NCBI GenBank assembly: GCA_013200995.1
Contig: CP053688.1
Coordinates: 1,240,001 to 1,304,000 of the forward strand
Reading direction: 5' to 3'
Length of the DNA: 64,000 nucleotides
Source: Arthrobacter citreus
GTDB taxonomy: Bacteria; Bacillota; Bacilli; Bacillales; Bacillaceae_G
Both the position numbers and the translations under genes were made by a program. Shown here in pieces: positions 9,516 through 16,995 of this stretch. Every line of letters starts with the position of its first letter. The first letter of the stretch is position 1. A model generated the notes under the pieces. It was given only the letters and a program-made list of their open reading frames with translations. It did no database searches and was not told where the DNA came from.

Positions 9516-9983
9516 ATGGCAAATAAAGCAAAGATTAAAGATATTATTGAAGAAATGGAAATGCAAAATGATGGTTATCGTTCTTTCGTTAATATAAGAA
9601 CTGGAGAAGTAATTTCAGTATCTGAAGATGATCTTATAGATGCTGAAGATGAAAAACCAATAAATAATTTACATGATTGGCAAATAGAAAATATAGAAAT
9701 TGCGAATGAAATTGTTGAAAATTTTGAGGATTACAAGGAACTGCCAACAAAATATGAAATTAATGAATATCAAATAATAGAAGATTTTTGTTTGACGATT
9801 CCTAATGAGAAAATTCAAAGAATACTACTAAGAACAATCGGAGGAAAAGGAGCGTTTAGAAGATTTAAAGATACGATCAAAGATTTTGAAATTGAAATGG
9901 ATTGGTATAAATATCGTGACAAACGCTATAAAGAGTTAGCGATAGCGTGGTGTCAAAATAATGAACTTGAGTATATAGACTAG
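9516..9983 (+). CDS. UPF0158 family protein
   Basis: 155 aa, acidic, soluble. The pattern of UPF0158 proteins is visible: an N-terminal IKDIIEEMEMQNDGYRSFVN segment with TGEVISVSED, a middle FEDYKELPTKYEINEYQIIE, and a C-terminal RRFKDTIKDFEIEMDWYKYR with WC near the end. Function is unknown. The ATG follows AAGAAGGTGATTCTAAA. It is transcribed opposite to its left neighbour. Confidence 0.85.
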   Translation: MANKAKIKDIIEEMEMQNDGYRSFVNIRTGEVISVSEDDLIDAEDEKPINNLHDWQIENIEIANEIVENFEDYKELPTKYEINEYQIIEDFCLTIPNEKIQRILLRTIGGKGAFRRFKDTIKDFEIEMDWYKYRDKRYKELAIAWCQNNELEYID

Positions 9984-10110
9984 CTTGGGTTCGAGATGAA
10001 TAGTATATGGTTGTATTAAATTAATAGGACGATGGGATTACTGGAAAATAAGTTACTTTTAGTATTGGAGCTGTATTTTTTGAATTACTTTTTGAAACTT
10101 AACGTAGTGA

Positions 10111-10497
10111 GTGCTCTTTATGGGTTACTTGCGTGCCTATTTATTTATTCACTATTTTAGCAGCGAACAAATCCACGATTTAACAGGTTTGAATTCAAAT
10201 TTAATATGGAACATTTTATTAGGAGTAGCATTAATATTCTTGATTGCATCGTTTATTATTATTCCTTTGCTAACAAAAAAATGGTTAGAATCTAGACTTT
10301 CGTCTTTAATTTCTTCTGTTATATGGCTTCCATATTTCGTTTTGTTTAATATATTAACAGGTTTTTTATTTCCAAATAATGATCTAAATAATGATAATTT
10401 CGGAGCAGGATTAATACTGTTGTTCTTTTTAATTTTCTATCCAGTTTCTATATTCATCACAACGTTTATTGGAACTAGACTAAAAAAATCTACATGA
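10111..10497 (+). CDS. Small membrane protein of unknown function
   Basis: 128 aa from a GTG at 10111 (or 125 aa from the ATG at 10120), with four hydrophobic segments near residues 1-15, 33-55, 65-88 and 98-121. There is no recognisable family motif. The ribosome site is weak, so the start is uncertain. A terminator at 10541 follows on the same strand, which supports expression. Confidence 0.55.
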   Translation: MLFMGYLRAYLFIHYFSSEQIHDLTGLNSNLIWNILLGVALIFLIASFIIIPLLTKKWLESRLSSLISSVIWLPYFVLFNILTGFLFPNNDLNNDNFGAGLILLFFLIFYPVSIFITTFIGTRLKKST

Positions 10498-10540
10498 AAT
10501 TCTTATAGATTAAAACCATACTTTTGTTCTTTAAAATTAA

Positions 10541-10569
10541 GGGCTGTCTAATTTGATAGCCTCTTTTTT
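10541..10569 (+). terminator. Intrinsic terminator
   Basis: Stem GGCTGTC / GATAGCC with loop TAATTT, followed by TCTTTTTT, 44 bases past the stop of the membrane protein gene on the plus strand. Confidence 0.75.
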
Positions 10570-10676
10570 AATTTATAAATTAAAGAAAAGAGATACCGAT
10601 AAAACCACCAGTTTCTCTTTTCGATATTTCGATTATATAAATCAATATTGATCGTTGAAATATGTATGATTAATAT

Positions 10677-11360
10677 TTAAGCTCGGTGTCTTTGAATAAA
10701 CACATTCTCTTTATAATTTTTTAGCATTCCTCTTTCTCTCAAATACTCCTTAAAGTACAAGTTCGCTTCTTTTCGCTCATCATAAGGATTCTTAGATAAT
10801 ACAAACCCTAATTTATCTTCCTTTTGAAGTTCCACACCAGACAAATATAAATGAATTTTATGTTGATGATAAATTTCTTTTAACGGCTCCATGAAATTTA
10901 TAGCGAACGCAGAAAGCATTTTCATTTCTGTATCAAATGTAAACCTTGTAACATAAGATAAATCCACGAATATTACCCCAATAAATCCTGTATTAGAAAT
11001 TTCGGCCCTAACTGTTTTTTCATTTTTTAAATGGCCAATTTCACGAAGATATTCAATAAAATAACGAATGCCCTCTTCTTTCTCGAATGGCTTTTTTGAT
11101 AAAATTAATCCGATTTTCTTTTCCGTACGTAAATATTCACAAGTTATATATGCTGGAATATTTTGCTTTTGAAACATTGTACACGCTGCTTGTAATAGGC
11201 CGTTTAATACTTCATGTATAATTAATGGATGTTTCCTTGTGAAATAATATGTATTTTCTTGCAATTCTTCCGTATCAATGAAACTTGCCCCGATAAAACC
11301 TGTATTGGATATAATAGGCGTTTTAGAATTCCTTTTAGTTGCTCCAGTTTTTTTCATCAT
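10677..11360 (-). CDS. Unknown protein made of two tandem copies of one module
   Basis: 227 aa from the ATG at 11360, which follows GGAACTTGC; a longer reading from 11399 is less likely. The protein is an internal duplication: each half begins ISNTGFIG (residues about 16 and 124), continues with F-x-D, and closes with a conserved block (GLILSKKPFEKEE and GFVLSKNPYDERK) and YLRE-x-G-x-LKN. No known domain could be named; there are no membrane segments or signal peptide. The near identity of the anchor motifs, with strongly divergent text between them, suggests an old duplication kept for structural reasons. It stands alone. Confidence 0.65.
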   Translation of the reverse strand: MMKKTGATKRNSKTPIISNTGFIGASFIDTEELQENTYYFTRKHPLIIHEVLNGLLQAACTMFQKQNIPAYITCEYLRTEKKIGLILSKKPFEKEEGIRYFIEYLREIGHLKNEKTVRAEISNTGFIGVIFVDLSYVTRFTFDTEMKMLSAFAINFMEPLKEIYHQHKIHLYLSGVELQKEDKLGFVLSKNPYDERKEANLYFKEYLRERGMLKNYKENVFIQRHRA

Positions 11361-11461
11361 GCAAGTTCCTTTCATTCTAAAATATATATAGTAGAACATT
11401 AGTTCGTGTTTTATATTTTAATCATACACAATATAATTTAAAATGTAAATCTTAAAAATGA

Positions 11462-11491
11462 AAAAAGGATACGAAATTTTTCGCATCCTTG
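11462..11491 (-). terminator. Intrinsic terminator of the 30-residue gene
   Basis: Minus strand: GGATGCGAAA / TTTCGTATCC stem followed by TTTTTT, 26 bases past the stop of the small ORF at 11517-11609. Confidence 0.85.
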
Positions 11492-11516
11492 AAATTACGC
11501 TTATTTGATCGATTTC

Positions 11517-11609
11517 TTAAGAAACAGTTTCTTCCTCAACATCTACATAACAATCCATTGTATGTACTTCTTTATCTTCATGATTCCCAAAGTAAATAGT
11601 GAAATTCAT
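11517..11609 (-). CDS. Small acidic protein, 30 residues, unknown
   Basis: It encodes MNFTIYFGNHEDKEVHTMDC followed by YVDVEEETVS. The case for a gene rests on complete signals: a sigma-A-like promoter at 11660-11688, a ribosome site AAAGGGTG seven bases before the ATG, and an intrinsic terminator 26 bases past the stop. The peptide is acidic with one Cys and one His; no signal peptide or membrane segment. I do not recognise it. Confidence 0.6.
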   Translation of the reverse strand: MNFTIYFGNHEDKEVHTMDCYVDVEEETVS

Positions 11610-11659
11610 TGTTTAACACCCTTTCACAAAGGATCTAAGTTTAATTATTATTTAATATA

Positions 11660-11688
11660 ATTATATTATTTTTTCCAAGAAATAACAA
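11660..11688 (-). promoter_or_regulatory. Sigma-A-type promoter for the 30-residue gene
   Basis: Minus strand: TTGTTA (11683-11688), 17 bases, TATAAT (11660-11665). The -10 element is perfect and the spacing ideal; it lies about 50 bases before the small ORF. Confidence 0.6.
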
Positions 11689-11781
11689 CAGTTAGCATGT
11701 TATTGAGGAAGATGGTTAGGTTAGTAGAAAATTATTTTAGTTAATTCCTATTTTTTTTAATTAACTTCAACAACAAACACA

Positions 11782-11965
11782 TTACTTCCTCAAAATCATT
11801 AACTCTCGGCTAAACTTTTTATAGTTAGCAATCATAATTTCAATAAATTTGTATTGAGCAAACCGCTCAAAGAATGAAATGTGTAAATTTACACCTGATC
11901 CATAAGAACTATTAAATGGCTCTGTTAAACCAAAATGTTGATTTTCGCATATTAATACAATGCTT
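11782..11965 (-). pseudogene. C-terminal fragment of an unknown gene
   Basis: An open minus-strand stretch ends at TAA 11782-11784 and includes CENQHFGLTEPFNSSYGSGV and IEIMIANYKKFSRELMILRK, which has normal amino-acid composition. It has no start; its 5' end is cut off exactly where a copy of the dispersed repeat (TTTAGTTGCATA, about 11963) begins, so the repeat seems to have truncated a gene. The family is unknown. Confidence 0.4.
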
Positions 11966-11998
11966 TAGTTGCATATGGAAATTTTATCAAAACTTTTG

Positions 11999-12239
11999 CT
12001 ATTTCCTTTTAACATAAATATCGTATTGGGTATTATCATTAAATCGATCACTGCGAGCATTAACTGGTAATTCCGTTTTATTTTACACCTTCATCTTTCA
12101 ATTTAGAAATGATCTTAAAATAATCTTCATATCCGTATGTTGTATATATTAATTCCCATTTTCTATTTAATATTAATTGAACTATTGAAATAAGCCCTAT
12201 AAATAATAATAATAATAATAAAAGGCCACCTACCCACAT
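11999..12239 (-). pseudogene. Frameshifted small membrane-anchored protein
   Basis: The ATG at 12239 follows a strong GGGGGAG site. It encodes an N-terminal membrane segment with a run of seven Leu from an (AAT)n-like tract, then NRKWELIYTTYGYEDYFKII and SKLKDEGVK-stop. One frame over, the text continues TELPVNARSDRFNDNTQYDI and YVKRK-stop. I recall this continuation (EGVKYKT..R..NDNTQYDIYV) from a small Bacillus family, so one base near 12090 is probably lost or gained. The slippery AT-rich sequence there makes either mutation or sequencing error possible. Confidence 0.6.
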
Positions 12240-12309
12240 GGTTTCTCCCCCATATCAAAATCTATAACTAATTATATTCGTATTACTATGAGGGATTCCC
12301 TTACACATA

Positions 12310-12402
12310 CTTTTATTTAACTATCTGCCATTTAGTCGAATAAGAAAAAGCCACATGAATTGGAGCTTATTTTTAACTCATGCATGCTTTAGTTGAACAA
12401 GT
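12310..12402. repeat. Dispersed CAACTAA/TTAGTTG repeat, two half-copies
   Basis: Contains ATTTAACTATCTGCCATT then TTAGTCGAATAAGAAAAA, and 40 bases on TGCTTTAGTTGAACAAG. It is the imperfectly palindromic repeat seen again at 12668, 14424, 15181 and 16864. Confidence 0.5.
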
Positions 12403-12424
12403 AAATAACTTTAAATAGTTATTT

Positions 12425-12625
12425 TTAAAGAAATATCAAAGCATACAAAAATCCTAGAAATCCTACATAGAATAGCATTGCCCATGGTTCTAACGGTTCA
12501 AAAAAGAAACCAAATAACATCCCAATTCTTTCATTTATTTTTTTCGCTTCTTTTAGTTCCATAAATAATAATCTTAGAGGAATTAAAATACATACTGAAC
12601 TAATAATGATTACTATAATTCTCAT
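12425..12625 (-). CDS. Small membrane protein, 66 residues
   Basis: Two hydrophobic segments (about residues 3-22 and 45-65) joined by a short amphipathic stretch rich in Lys and Glu (ELKEAKKINERIG). The ATG follows AGGGGGAATAT, a strong site. No family recognised. It lies in the accessory patch between copies of the dispersed repeat. Confidence 0.6.
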   Translation of the reverse strand: MRIIVIIISSVCILIPLRLLFMELKEAKKINERIGMLFGFFFEPLEPWAMLFYVGFLGFLYALIFL

Positions 12626-12667
12626 ATATTCCCCCTAAAAATACTTCTTTGTTTCTAGAATGCACTT

Positions 12668-12705
12668 TACTATTGAACTAAAGCAGTGCCTTAGTTGTAT
12701 AACGA
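12668..12705. repeat. Dispersed CAACTAA/TTAGTTG repeat copy
   Basis: TATTGAACTAAAGCAGTGCC followed by TTAGTTGTATAACG; the two arms GAACTAA and TTAGTTG are an imperfect inverted repeat around GCAGTGCC. Confidence 0.55.
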
Positions 12706-12720
12706 ATCTATTAATGACCT

Positions 12721-13020
12721 CTATGTTAAAGGATTAAAAATTACAGATACACCTAATTCAATTTGAACTTTTTTTGCCAATAATACTCCCTTTTCATTAT
12801 GTTTAACTTTCTTATCCTCTGGTAGTGAAGGTGCTTTAAACAAATCTACTGAATTTTGATAATCATGTACCCATGATATTAAATCTCTGTATAACTCTTC
12901 AGAGATTTGGAAGTCATCGATATCAAAATTCAAATTACACTTAGCACACCAAATAGGATCAGCAAAATCTGCCTCTACCCTATATAATTCATCATGACTA
13001 CATTTATTTTTAAAAATAAT
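12721..13020 (-). CDS. Small zinc-binding-type protein with a probable AUU start
   Basis: The open frame reads IIFKNKCSHDELYRVEADFA, DPIWCAKCNLNFDIDDFQIS and on to a C-terminal VSVIFNPLT. The Cys-x2-His ... Cys-x2-Cys arrangement suggests a bound zinc. I recall relatives in Bacillus that begin one or two codons before the same FKNKC motif. Here that position is occupied by ATT ATC ATT ATT with AAAAGGGG just upstream, so no ATG, GTG or TTG is available before a TTG 30 codons inside. Either translation starts at AUU (13018-13020) or the start codon has been lost. Confidence 0.6.
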   Translation of the reverse strand: MIFKNKCSHDELYRVEADFADPIWCAKCNLNFDIDDFQISEELYRDLISWVHDYQNSVDLFKAPSLPEDKKVKHNEKGVLLAKKVQIELGVSVIFNPLT

Positions 13021-13100
13021 GATAATCCCCTTTTCTCATTAATTATATTATTCTTCTACTTTTATAATAGCTAAAGTAATTCATCTCTTAAAATAGTCGA

Positions 13101-13768
13101 GTAGAAAGGAGTCTTTTTACCTTACGGTAAATCGAACTCCATCCCCTCCCAGAACCGTGCTTGCGCTATTAACGCACACGGCTCCTCCAACTTATCATTC
13201 ACAGAACTCAGCTAATTTCTATAAGACTTTTATTCTGTTATCCTTAATAGTTTTGTTTCCATTTATTCTACCTCTGTGTGTAGTAAATGTGTCCTTATTA
13301 AGGGTGATACTTTGGTAGCAGTCTTTCCTCCATCGGCATTACCCAACTTCATAGGTACTACACTGCTATCCGACTCCCTACATCGGCATTTGGTTTCCTT
13401 ACTTGTTATCGCTTGTACACCATACTCTTCTATTAAATGAAAAGACCGGTAGGGTCTCCCGAGTTGCCGTATCATATCAATGTGTTACGTGCCAAGGTCT
13501 CTGACTCCGGAGAGGCTTTACCTTTCTTGCCTTAACGAAAGGTAAAATGTTGCTTTCTGCTATGCGTAAGGCATCAGCCCTCTCGATTTACTAACATTTC
13601 GAAGCTCAATCCCTTCAACCATTTGGCTTTCGGCCCGCAACCTAACTGTCTACGCTTAAAGATTAAAGTTACCTTTAATCCTCCAAGACTCGCTACGAGT
13701 GAATGGCTAGTTCTTTCTCGACGGGAATCCCACCCGCTATATGATACGACCTAGGCTCGGCCGCACAC
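13101..13768 (-). mobile_element. Degenerate group II intron, reverse transcriptase deleted
   Basis: The minus strand begins with a GUGYG-type 5' end (GTGTGCGGCCGAG; an earlier GTGCG at 13772 is an alternative) and carries typical domain I text (AGCCTAGGTCGTATCA, GGCAACTCGGGAGACCCTAC). Domain V lies near 13149-13183: GAGCCGTGTGCGTTAA with GCAAGCACGGTTC. Domain VI follows as a GGAGT...ACTCC stem with a TTCTAC end. In domain IV the intron ORF starts at ATG 13262 with METKLLRITE, the usual opening of LtrA-type reverse transcriptases, and stops after 10 codons at 13230; about 1.2 kb of RT/maturase is missing. The ribozyme core may still fold, but mobility would need a maturase in trans. The 5' flank is a CAACTAACGG repeat copy. 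Confidence 0.85.
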
Positions 13769-13804
13769 GCACCCGTTAGTTGAAGAAGAACCGTTAAAAA
13801 CTTG

Positions 13805-14356
13805 TTAATTACTTTTGGAATGTACCTTTAATAATTCGTTAAATTCATCCCAAAATCTTTTATACATTTCCTTATCGAAATCATCATCTATTCGTTTTTC
13901 TTGAGAATCTTCGAATAGTTTCTTGGCTTGTATAGCGAACGAAACAATAAGTTCTTTATATTCTTTACTGCTTATTGTAACTTGTAGCCCTCGGTAATAA
14001 ATACTTCCAGTCAGAGGGTTAGTTGTAGTAACTTTAACAAAATTCGATAATAATACTTGGTCTCCAAGATGCTGTACTGTCCAATGAATTGAAATGGGGC
14101 AACTATTCATTAAAATTGTGCCACAGCCGTGAAGGATAAGACCTTCTTCATTATTGGGGTCACAAATATAATCTTTATTTAAGGTTCTTAATAAAGCTAA
14201 CGCAGACTCACTAATTCCCCATTCTTCCTCTAAACCAGGTTGTGTAATAATAGTTCCATTTACATTTAAGTATATTTCTCCGTGTGAACATAAATCTTCT
14301 TCCTGTGAACACACCCAATATTGTTTTGAAACTTTAATTTCAAAATGTTCTTTCAT
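13805..14356 (-). CDS. Protein of unknown function
   Basis: 183 aa from the ATG at 14356, nine bases after AAGGTG; an upstream ATG adds a few residues. Features: HFEIKVSKQYWVCSQEEDLC at the N-terminus, a middle with LILHGCGTILMNSCPISIHW, and a helical, charged C-terminus (KRFWDEFNELLKVHSKSN). No signal peptide or membrane segment. The layout recalls small immunity-type proteins, but nothing in the context supports that and no toxin gene is adjacent. Confidence 0.6.
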   Translation of the reverse strand: MKEHFEIKVSKQYWVCSQEEDLCSHGEIYLNVNGTIITQPGLEEEWGISESALALLRTLNKDYICDPNNEEGLILHGCGTILMNSCPISIHWTVQHLGDQVLLSNFVKVTTTNPLTGSIYYRGLQVTISSKEYKELIVSFAIQAKKLFEDSQEKRIDDDFDKEMYKRFWDEFNELLKVHSKSN

Positions 14357-14423
14357 GACAGGCATCACCTTATCCGTTAATTATTTCCTTTGAGAATAAC
14401 ATGAATTTTGATATTTTTGTACA

Positions 14424-14518
14424 ACTAAACTGCCATATAGTGCAATAAACTCTTTCGTTAGTTGCATAAGAAAAACAATCCTTCGTTATTGAAGAATCGC
14501 ACCCGTTAGTTGCATAAC
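14424..14518. repeat. Dispersed CAACTAA/TTAGTTG repeat, double copy
   Basis: TACAACTAAACTGCCATATA then GTGCAATAAACTC, TTTCGTTAGTTGCATAAG and, 40 bases on, CGCACCCGTTAGTTGCATAA. The last block is shared with the 5' flank of the group II intron at 13768-13783 (CGCACCCGTTAGTTG). Confidence 0.55.
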
Positions 14519-14643
14519 TTTTTAAAATTATAGAATCACGCTAAGTGTTAATACTACCTGTTAAGCTAACGGGGAGGATAACAGGTTAATATGACGAATT
14601 ATAGTAGAAATAGACAAAGTTAACGTTATAGGAGGTAACAACA

Positions 14644-15123
14644 ATGTTGAAACTATTCGAATATAACTGGCAAGTCCGCAATGACTGGTTCGACTGGTGT
14701 GAAACTGTGAGCGTGGAAGAGTTGATGAAAAGACGCAATGGTGGTGTAGGTTACATCCTTCCAACGCTCTATCACATTGTGGCAGTCGAGTATGGTTGGA
14801 TATGTGGTGGGATTCTAGAAAAATCGATTAATATCCCTTTGTTCGAGGAAGTGGCCAGCCTACAAAAAATAAAGGATTTTTCCAACAGTTGTCACGTGGA
14901 ACTTGCTCCATTTGTCTACGGTTGGAACGATGGCCTTGAAGATCACATAATGATTGATAACTTGGATGATGGAAAACAGGAAGCACATAGATACGGTGAA
15001 GTAATGCGGCATGTTATCGTCCATGAGATCCACCACATTGGTCAATTATCAATATGGTCACGAGAAATTGCAAAAAAGCCAGTTACTGCAAACTTGATTG
15101 GTAGGAGTTTATTTGATACTTAA
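14644..15123 (+). CDS. DinB/YfiT-like four-helix protein
   Basis: 159 aa. The helical DinB-like pattern is clear: MLKLFEYNWQVRNDWFDWCE at the N-terminus, LPTLYHIVAVEYGWICGG with the first metal-ligand His (about 44), and a final HEIHHIGQLSIWSREIAKKP with the paired His ligands. These proteins bind a divalent metal and often act as thiol-dependent transferases; the substrate is unknown. A perfect AGGAGG precedes the ATG and a terminator follows. Confidence 0.85.
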   Translation: MLKLFEYNWQVRNDWFDWCETVSVEELMKRRNGGVGYILPTLYHIVAVEYGWICGGILEKSINIPLFEEVASLQKIKDFSNSCHVELAPFVYGWNDGLEDHIMIDNLDDGKQEAHRYGEVMRHVIVHEIHHIGQLSIWSREIAKKPVTANLIGRSLFDT

Positions 15124-15147
15124 CAATTGGACTTTCAGAGGAATTTT

Positions 15148-15180
15148 AACCACATTTAAAAGAGGTGGTTTTCTTTTTTT
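15148..15180 (+). terminator. Intrinsic terminator
   Basis: Stem AACCAC / GTGGTT with a 10-nt loop, then TTCTTTTTTT, 25 bases past the DinB stop on the plus strand. Confidence 0.8.
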
Positions 15181-15213
15181 ATTCAACTAAAGCATTAGTT
15201 AATTGAACAAGAA
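15181..15213. repeat. Dispersed CAACTAA/TTAGTTG repeat copy
   Basis: TTCAACTAAAGCATTAGTTA then ATTGAACAAGAAAA, an imperfect palindrome directly after the DinB terminator. Confidence 0.55.
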
Positions 15214-15260
15214 AATTCCTTTATTTGCTATACGAACCTAAAATTCGTTACAAGAAACTC

Positions 15261-15293
15261 AAAAAGGCAACTTCTTTAAGGAAGTTACCTTTT
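15261..15293 (-). terminator. Intrinsic terminator, probably of kynA
   Basis: Minus strand: AAGGTAACTTC / GAAGTTGCCTT stem with a 6-nt loop, then TTTTT. It is about 200 bases past the kynA stop, leaving a long 3' region without a clear gene. Confidence 0.75.
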
Positions 15294-15489
15294 GCTAGAA
15301 ATTGTTTTGATAAACACTTTACACGTTCTACATATGCCCTTCCAATTTTTAGATTCACATCAAATTTAATTACTTTCTTTTCAATGTAATTAAATTCGAA
15401 AGAAGCATAAATTTGGTGCCAGTATTATTAAAAATTTATATTTAATTACTTTGATCCATCTTCAGTTCCCCTGAGTCAGCCTCTTTTTA

Positions 15490-16329
15490 CTAAAGCTTTG
15501 TACGCAAACTCAAAAGCTCCGGAAAAAATTGTTGATCTAGAACTCTTTTTAAATAACTAACTCCTGAAGATCCGCCTGTTCCCATCTTATTGCCGATAAT
15601 TCTTTCAACCGTCGACATGTGATTAAAGCGCCATAGCTGCTGCTGGTTGCCAATATCGACTAGCTTCTCTGCCAACTCATATAGATCCCAATATTGTTCG
15701 GGATTGCGATAGACTGTCAGCCATGCATTTTCAACACTCTCATTTGGTTCATAGCTTTGTGACCAGTCACGTTCAAGAGCTTCTTTATCAACCGATAAAC
15801 CATGCGCCACAAGTGCAGATATGGCAGCATCATAAATACTCGGGTCATGAAGAGCATTTAGCAACATCGAATGTAACTCCTTCTGATGTTGATAAACAGC
15901 CAGCGTATGTGCATTTTTGTTTCCTAGCGCAAATTCAATCAAGCGATTCTGATAGGATTGGAATCCAGAGGAATGGCCCAGTTTGTCACGGAATTGCATA
16001 TATTCAGATGGTGTCAACGTCGAAAGGACGCTCCATGACTGGATTAACTGTTGTTGAATGCGGGAAACACGTGCCAGCATTTTAATTGATGGTTCTAAAT
16101 CATTGCGGCGAATACAAGCAATCGCCGAATTCATTTCATGTAAAATTAGCTTCATCCAAAGCTCACTTGTTTGATGAATGATGATAAAAAGCATTTCATC
16201 ATGGTGGTTCGAAAGTCGATGCTGGCTTGATAAAATCTGATCAAGACTGAGATAATCACCGTAAGACATTTCTTTTTGAAAGTCTAATTGAATACTATTT
16301 TCGAGATTTTTATTATCTATGTTTCCCAT
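15490..16329 (-). CDS. kynA: Tryptophan 2,3-dioxygenase
   Basis: 279 aa, the normal bacterial length. The haem enzyme opens the indole ring of tryptophan to N-formylkynurenine in the cytosol, the first step of the kynurenine route. Family motifs: [20 protein letters not shown] (residues 20-39), [16 protein letters not shown] with the substrate-pocket His, [17 protein letters not shown], and the C-terminal [13 protein letters not shown] loop. The ATG follows GAGGGGGC. The usual partners kynB and kynU are not next to it: after the stop there is only a GGGG site and a five-codon ATG ORF before the terminator, so the operon is either shortened here or the partners lie elsewhere. Confidence 0.92.
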   Translation of the reverse strand: MGNIDNKNLENSIQLDFQKEMSYGDYLSLDQILSSQHRLSNHHDEMLFIIIHQTSELWMKLILHEMNSAIACIRRNDLEPSIKMLARVSRIQQQLIQSWSVLSTLTPSEYMQFRDKLGHSSGFQSYQNRLIEFALGNKNAHTLAVYQHQKELHSMLLNALHDPSIYDAAISALVAHGLSVDKEALERDWSQSYEPNESVENAWLTVYRNPEQYWDLYELAEKLVDIGNQQQLWRFNHMSTVERIIGNKMGTGGSSGVSYLKRVLDQQFFPELLSLRTKL

Positions 16330-16513
16330 TATATAAGCCCCCTCATAATCAATCTATTTTATTTTAATACATTTTCTTATTGATTAGTTACAATAAATCA
16401 CTTTTTTTAAAAATAGTATGTACAAAACGGCAACTCAATTATTAATTTTATGGATCTCAAATCTGTTTTTAAAGCCTCTTTTATTTTTACAAATTTATAG
16501 CAGAAAAGTGGCT

Positions 16514-16739
16514 TTATATTAGTGATAATAAAAATGATGTCCAACTGACGCATCCGCTAGAAATAGTTGGGTTTATCTTTTCTATTATAAATATAGTTAA
16601 TCCCGCCAAAACACCGAGAATTATAGGATAGAATACATTTTCGGATTGGAAATGATAATGCAATTTAATCTTTAATAATTCCTTCAATTTCAACTAACAG
16701 GATTGTTAGGCTTATACCAATAAGTCTACCTAATTTCAA
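16514..16739 (-). pseudogene. Frameshifted small membrane protein
   Basis: A strong GGAGGGGG precedes a TTG start at 16739 (MKLGRLIGISLTILLVEIEG), but the frame stops after 24 codons. One frame over, the text continues IKLHYHFQSENVFYPIILGV and LAGLTIFIIEKINPT, with a second membrane segment, to a stop at 16514. A single base change near 16665 would join them. The family is not recognised. Confidence 0.45.
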
Positions 16740-16863
16740 AATCCCCCTCCTAAATAAAATCTTTTTCTTATTGAAGAGCTGAAATGTAAACTCTTAATTA
16801 TTATTATATGGTAAATTGATATGATTCTAATTTTGCAAAAATATATCATTTTTTATTTTTCAC

Positions 16864-16899
16864 CTTATTCAACTATACTGCCGGCTAGTTGCATAAGAA
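16864..16899. repeat. Dispersed CAACTAA/TTAGTTG repeat copy
   Basis: TTATTCAACTATACTGCCGG followed by CTAGTTGCATAAGAAAT. The best-preserved palindrome of the family: CAACTA and TAGTTG around a CTGCCGGC core. Confidence 0.6.
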
Positions 16900-16941
16900 A
16901 TTAAAAATATACATTAAAAGTACAAAAAAACCCGTTTAGCT

Positions 16942-16980
16942 AAAAAAAATAAAACCTTTGCTCTAAATTTAGAACAAATG
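16942..16980 (-). terminator. Intrinsic terminator of the permease operon
   Basis: Minus strand: TTTGTTCTAAA / TTTAGAGCAAA stem, then GGTTTTATTTTTTTT. It lies just past the stop of the OppC-like gene. Confidence 0.75.
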
Positions 16981-16995
16981 CTCACTACAGATAAA

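Noticed and set aside
9354..9566. Minus-strand ORF of 70 codons
   Set aside because: It runs antisense through the leader and start of the UPF0158 gene, with no ribosome site.
13263..13475. Minus-strand ORF of 70 codons
   Set aside because: It lies in domain I-III of the group II intron; the sequence is explained by the ribozyme.
15248..15421. Open stretch after kynA (IYASFEFNYIEKKVIKFDVN onward)
   Set aside because: No start or ribosome site, preceded by stops, and it reads through the kynA terminator. It could be a relic but no family was recognised.
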